Source: Cranoglanis bouderius (lineage: Eukaryota > Chordata > Actinopteri > Siluriformes > Cranoglanididae). Taken from it: a stretch of 64,000 nt of DNA. A program made the position numbers and the translations under genes. Each line of letters opens with the position of its first letter. The first letter of the stretch is position 1. The stretch is from assembly GCA_023630585.1 (NCBI GenBank), contig CM042536.1, positions 29,181,964-29,245,963 on the forward strand. Reading direction: 5' to 3'. This document shows, piece by piece, positions 62,174 to 64,000 of the stretch. The notes beneath the pieces were generated by a model that worked only from the letters and a program-made list of their open reading frames with translations, ran no database searches and was not told the origin of the DNA.

Positions 62174-63906
62174 ACACACACACACAAACACAAACACACA
62201 GTACCAATCACATGGATGTATTCATAGCTACGCACGTCCACGCATATGTTAATAAATGCAGGCTTTGCTGTTCCTGCACACTCCGTGATTGCTTTGTGTA
62301 CACTCCAAAAAGAGGCCATGGTGCAATTATGTCTGGTCACATATCTGAAGAATTTTAAACCAATTATAAATTCATAGATTTGCTAGACCAGGAGTGTTTA
62401 GAAAGACAAAAGTTTAATAATAATAATGATAATAATTAAAAAATAAAATAAAATAAAATAAAACTTGATCATAGCACTGATATCATCAAAGGATTTGATT
62501 TAACCCAATTCAACTTGAGGGAAAACTCATTACAAGAAAAAAAAAAAAAAGACAAAAGAAGAAAATTGACCCAAATAGCAATAGCAACTTTAACAATACA
62601 GTAATTACCAGCTAAGACATTGGGGTTGTGAAGTTTTTAGTCTGGGGCATTGGAGGAATATATTTAATCCATCATGTTGGCAGATATTCTCTGATGGATT
62701 CAGGAAACTTTTCTTTTATCCTGTCTGAAATATTAACAAAAGCTACAGTACTGTGCAAAAGTTTTTGGCCGCCCTATTTTTTTAGTACAAACTTTACAGA
62801 TTTTTTATTTTATGACTTCTACATTATCAAGTCAGTACAAAAAACATTTTAGATTCCCAAACATTAGTTTTCTAGCATAAAATGAAATGTTACAGAAAAA
62901 TGTTTGTATGTCATTAAAGAAAGCAGCATATTACGTAAGAGACACTTTTCAGACAAAAAACACAATGAAGGCTGCTGGGTTTTGCTGCAAAAATAAGAAG
63001 CGAGTGTGAAAGTCAAAGTGTCCAGAAGAACTGTGTCTGGTTCTGCAAGATGCTCAATAAATCTTACCAGTTCATTTCCTTATAAAACTGCACATATTGT
63101 ACTGGAGACTACTATTTTTATTTTTATTTTTTTGTCACACCAAATATTGACTTTGTTTCATTTACTACTGTTTACTGCTCTTTATGGTGTTTTTTTTAAA
63201 ATGTAGAAACATTTAATTTCATTATTTTGAAGGCATATTTGCTCTACAGCATTTCTTTGCATGTGCCTAAAACTTTTGCACAGTACTGTACATGCTACAT
63301 TTACTTAAGTCTAGTGCTGTTTAATTGGAAAAAAAACAAAACAAATCAGCAACACGGAGTGAAGTTCGATCGTCCAGTTTTTGATGTGTGTGTGTGTGTA
63401 TGTTGTTTCTGTCCTTTCATTAGTGTGAAGAGAAGATCCTGAAAAAGATTCGCAGAAAGATTCGCAACAAGCAATCTGCACAGGAGAGCAGGAAGAAGAA
63501 GAAAGAGTACCTTGATGGCCTAGAAGGGAGGTAAGGTCTCTTGCTCTTTCTTGCAATGCAAAGAAAACCTTAAAAGTCTGAAATAAAAAAAACACCTTGA
63601 AAACAAACAAAGCAAACAAAGGATGAATGGCTATGAAAAGATGTGTATGAGTGAGAACGAGCTGGAAGAATATCTGTCCATAATGAAGCCAGGCTTTATA
63701 CATATAAGAAAGGCTTTATCTGATTTATTTGAACTCCTGCATTCAGAAGTAAAGTATGTGGTGTGCATTAAGAGTGGAGTTAAAATTTCTTAGCCTCACA
63801 CTCTTCAGAATGTGTGTTCATGTGTGATACAGTAGCTCTCACAGTGAGTGAAATAAAGGCAGCAGAGAAGCTCAATATGTACTGGATATGACTCATGAAT
63901 GGTCTG

Positions 63907-63940
<34 letters not shown>

Positions 63941-64000
63941 CCTGCTATAAATGTGCGAGTTATTAATAGGTGATATAATGTATTATTCAGAATGGCTGTT
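44612..64000 (+). CDS. creb3l3: CREB3-like 3 bZIP transcription factor (CREB-H), first 6 coding exons, runs off the window
   Basis: An ER-anchored bZIP factor, liver- and gut-enriched in known vertebrates. It is cleaved by S1P/S2P to switch on acute-phase, lipid and iron genes. Coding exons are 44612-44632, 53599-53715, 54044-54362, 56530-56666, 61745-61855 and 63424-63530, giving 270 complete codons so far. Features: [13 protein letters not shown] near the N-terminus, the acidic activation region with [50 protein letters not shown], and the basic region [20 protein letters not shown]. These blocks occur in this order in CREB3L3, and the DSGIS and LLDLLF parts favour it over other CREB3 members. 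The leucine zipper, transmembrane segment and luminal part lie beyond 64000. The a/b paralogue cannot be assigned. Confidence 0.92.
44756..44789. repeat. (CT)17 microsatellite, creb3l3 intron 1
   Basis: Pure CT run about 125 nt after exon 1; such a tract near a promoter could bind GAGA-type factors, but nothing else supports it. Confidence 0.95.
45653..47171 (-). mobile_element. Young Tc1/mariner transposon, 201-bp inverted repeats, in creb3l3 intron 1
   Basis: 1519 bp flanked by TA on each side. The arms 45653-45853 and 46971-47171 differ at about three positions by my manual alignment. Tips read CAGGTGCATCTCAATAAATT. It sits antisense to creb3l3, about 1.0 kb after exon 1, and carries one uninterrupted transposase frame. 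Confidence 0.95.
45934..46908 (-). CDS. Tc1-family transposase, open frame, 324 aa
   Basis: Cut-and-paste DDE transposase of the Tc1 group. A helix-turn-helix (about residues 10-35, [20 protein letters not shown]) is followed by a basic [10 protein letters not shown] stretch, a second DNA-binding part (about 50-110), and the DD34E catalytic core with D138 (LFSDESKF), D228 ([10 protein letters not shown]) and E263 (LNPIENLWG). There are 34 residues between D228 and E263. The C-terminus ends [19 protein letters not shown]. No stop or frameshift is present. At 324 aa it is shorter than the roughly 340-350 aa usual for Tc1. The join GSLG-KPQTF suggests an in-frame loss of part of the first DNA-binding helix, so activity is doubtful. 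The start is the first ATG after the left arm of the transcript. Confidence 0.93.
   Translation of the reverse strand: MVSQFGSLGKPQTFIAKEAGCSQSAVSKHVNRKLSGRKKCGRKRCTTNRENRSLMRIVKQNRFKNLSELHKASLHKTEAGVKASRATTHRRVKEFGYSCRIPLVKPLLNHRQRQRRLTWAKEKKNWTVAQWSKVLFSDESKFCISFGNQGPRVWRKGGEAHSPSCLKSSVKFPQSVMIWGAMSSAGVGPLCFLKTKVTAPVYQEILEHFMLPSADQLFEDADFIFQQDLAPAHTAKSTKSWLNDHGVGVLDWPANSPDLNPIENLWGIVKRKMRNKRPKNADELKATVKETWASIPPQQCHKLITSMPRRIEAVIKAKGAPTKY
48616..49453 (-). pseudogene. Tc1-family transposase pseudogene
   Basis: It begins [20 protein letters not shown] at 49453, the usual Tc1 start, with helix-turn-helix [20 protein letters not shown]. The frame shifts near 49260-49200 into [20 protein letters not shown]. 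That frame carries [13 protein letters not shown] (first catalytic D), meets an in-frame TGA at 48984-48982 after NSTRHV, then resumes with [20 protein letters not shown] (second D) and [16 protein letters not shown] (E). The catalytic core is intact by residue, but one frameshift and one stop inactivate it. The stop sits in a CTCAA-repeated spot (48971-48985) that looks like a local duplication. Confidence 0.9.
49493..49592. other. Long internal hairpin in the Tc1 at 48253-49813
   Basis: Arms of about 45 bp, with CTGAGATTAGGAGCACTC facing GAGTGCTCCTAATCTCAG and outer AGGTGTCTTTTTACAGGTAA facing the near-complement, separated by CCTTTAA-like loop text. It lies between the right terminal repeat and the transposase start, so in its 5' leader. 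Confidence 0.8.
49816..53598. other. creb3l3 intron 1, right part, nothing recognised
   Basis: About 3.8 kb without a transposon end or coding frame that I can support; A and T runs at 51403-51419, 52264-52280 and 53471-53487. Confidence 0.45.
53599..53715 (+). CDS. creb3l3: creb3l3 coding exon 2 (residues 8-46)
   Basis: 117 nt in phase 0/0, acceptor CTCTCAG, donor GTGAGT. It encodes [20 protein letters not shown] and ends [10 protein letters not shown]. Confidence 0.92.
54044..54362 (+). CDS. creb3l3: creb3l3 coding exon 3 (residues 47-153, activation region)
   Basis: 319 nt, acceptor TTCTGCAG, donor GTAAGA after GTG G. It contains [20 protein letters not shown] and [20 protein letters not shown], and ends AERDISIDV, with E153 split. 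Confidence 0.93.
54765..55510. repeat. Diffuse MITE-like repeat in creb3l3 intron 3
   Basis: Opens GGGTGGAAAAAGTACCAAGA and closes with GAGTACTTTGAAGG and GGAGTAAAAAGTAATCG, the style of a common teleost MITE. It may hold a second short repeat inside (55015-55150, TAGC-rich). Limits approximate. Confidence 0.35.
56390..56518. repeat. Long interrupted GT microsatellite before creb3l3 exon 4
   Basis: About 129 nt of (GT)n with TT and TA interruptions, ending 11 nt before the exon 4 acceptor. It replaces the usual polypyrimidine tract. Reverse-strand His/Thr ORFs here are artefacts. Confidence 0.95.
56530..56666 (+). CDS. creb3l3: creb3l3 coding exon 4 (residues 153-198)
   Basis: 137 nt. The acceptor TATACAG sits directly after a long GT repeat and the donor is GTGAGT. 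It encodes [16 protein letters not shown] and ends [16 protein letters not shown]. Confidence 0.9.
56758..57870. mobile_element. About 1.1-kb near-palindromic element in creb3l3 intron 4
   Basis: The left arm (56758 to about 57310) and right arm (about 57320-57870) are inverted copies. For example AAAATCCTCCAGGTCCTGCA at about 57100 pairs with TGCAGGACCTGGAAGATTTT at about 57567. The left tip CAGTTGTGCTCATAAGTTTA follows TA. The right tip is missing. It has no coding sequence and could fold into a very long hairpin in RNA. Confidence 0.85.
58050..58325 (-). mobile_element. Headless fragment of the same SINE, creb3l3 intron 4
   Basis: Shares GGCGGGGGACACCCTGGACA, GACAATTTGGAAATG and AAGCACGGGGAGAAC with 20650-20975. 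The tRNA-like head is missing. It ends against GTGTGCATGGAGTTTGCATG on the minus strand. Confidence 0.75.
58951..59379. mobile_element. Second copy of the ACTATATG-tipped MITE, in creb3l3 intron 4
   Basis: Shared text with 8609-8953 includes CACCTGACCATCAGA, CCCCTTTGCTGTT, TAATAACCTC and TCTTCTGGGAAGGCTTTCCA. The right tip is GACTTTTGACCATATAGT. The left tip is cut. About 100 bp longer than the first copy in its middle. Confidence 0.72.
59591..59634. repeat. (CA)22 microsatellite, creb3l3 intron 4
   Basis: Pure 44-nt run flanking a palindromic MITE. Confidence 0.95.
59643..60068. mobile_element. Palindromic MITE in creb3l3 intron 4
   Basis: The left arm has ATCATGCACTAATACCTGAA and the right arm has TTTCAGGTATTAGTGCATGA. 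Inverted similarity covers about 100 bp at each end. A CA microsatellite (59591-59634) abuts it. Confidence 0.75.
60069..61744. other. creb3l3 intron 4, right part, nothing recognised
   Basis: Apart from the T run near 60625, no repeat end or coding frame was supported. 61015-61210 is reminiscent of 50500-50720 (TGTTTTATTC, ATACCACAGCA, CTTGAAGTTAATA, AGTCATTCCCTC-like text), so an old shared repeat is likely. Confidence 0.4.
60625..60677. repeat. T-run of about 53 nt with one G
   Basis: Near-pure T tract in creb3l3 intron 4, the longest homopolymer in the window. Confidence 0.9.
61745..61855 (+). CDS. creb3l3: creb3l3 coding exon 5 (residues 199-235)
   Basis: 111 nt in phase 0/0, acceptor GAACAG, donor GTAACA. 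It encodes [20 protein letters not shown] then [17 protein letters not shown], a family-specific block just before the bZIP. Confidence 0.94.
62138..62206. repeat. Interrupted CA microsatellite, creb3l3 intron 5
   Basis: About 69 nt of ACAC with CTCA and AAA interruptions. Confidence 0.9.
62746..63288. mobile_element. 543-bp Tc1-type MITE in creb3l3 intron 5
   Basis: TA on both sides; inverted tips CAGTACTGTGCAAAAGTTTT and AAAACTTTTGCACAGTACTG. It holds no transposase domain. It ends 135 bp before the acceptor of the bZIP exon. Confidence 0.85.
63424..63530 (+). CDS. creb3l3: creb3l3 coding exon 6 (residues 236-271, bZIP basic region)
   Basis: 107 nt, acceptor CATTAG, donor GTAAGG. It encodes [20 protein letters not shown] and [16 protein letters not shown]271 is split with the next exon outside the window. 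The NKxSAxxSRxKK core is the DNA-contacting bZIP signature of the CREB3 group. Confidence 0.95.
63909..63939. repeat. (TG)15 microsatellite, creb3l3 intron 6
   Basis: Pure run; downstream intron continues past the window end. Confidence 0.93.

Overview
This window is vertebrate nuclear DNA, almost certainly from a teleost fish. It is AT-rich and intron-rich, with spliced genes, several Tc1/mariner families, tRNA-derived SINEs, an L2-type LINE, solo LTRs and many microsatellites. The Tc1 and SINE mix would suit an otophysan fish such as a catfish, but the sequence alone does not settle the species.

Three protein-coding genes could be reconstructed exon by exon. (1) rab31 (minus strand, 11827 to 1352) has 7 coding exons and encodes a complete 194-aa Rab GTPase. 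(2) ralbp1 (minus strand, 28212 to 15992) has 9 coding exons and encodes a complete 671-aa Ral-binding RhoGAP protein; its non-coding first exon probably lies near 29.35-29.45 kb. (3) creb3l3 (plus strand, from 44612 and leaving the window at 64000) shows its first 6 coding exons, ending inside the bZIP domain. All reading frames and splice phases join without a break. rab31 and ralbp1 lie head-to-tail on the same strand, and both act in small-GTPase-controlled membrane traffic. creb3l3 is an unrelated ER-anchored transcription factor that diverges from ralbp1 across about 15 kb of repeat-filled intergenic DNA.

Layout: 0-12 kb is rab31, with a decayed Tc1 in intron 3 and an internal-promoter-free set of short repeats. 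12-16 kb is the rab31 promoter, a decayed Tc1 and the ralbp1 3' flank. 16-29.5 kb is ralbp1, with nested SINE/MITE insertions and a third Tc1. 29.6-34 kb is a large inverted-repeat-bounded element holding a broken Myb/SANT-like gene of the PIF/Harbinger type. 34-35 kb is a CTA-rich compound satellite split by transposable elements. 36.5-41.4 kb holds a Tc1 remnant and an L2 LINE fragment. 42-43.5 kb holds two solo LTRs, each with a perfect 5-bp target duplication. 44.6-64 kb is creb3l3, whose first intron carries two well-preserved Tc1 copies and whose fourth carries a roughly 1.1-kb palindromic element.

I found no operon-like, CRISPR-like or otherwise unprecedented system. The most unusual signals are these: one ralbp1 exon with a GC donor, a 39-nt T-run acceptor tract and a CA repeat beside the donor; changed residues at both reported ATP-binding motifs of RALBP1; a CLEAR palindrome and a PAR-bZIP palindrome 15 bp apart upstream of rab31; and a young Tc1 copy with 201-bp inverted repeats and an open transposase frame that seems shortened at its DNA-binding end.
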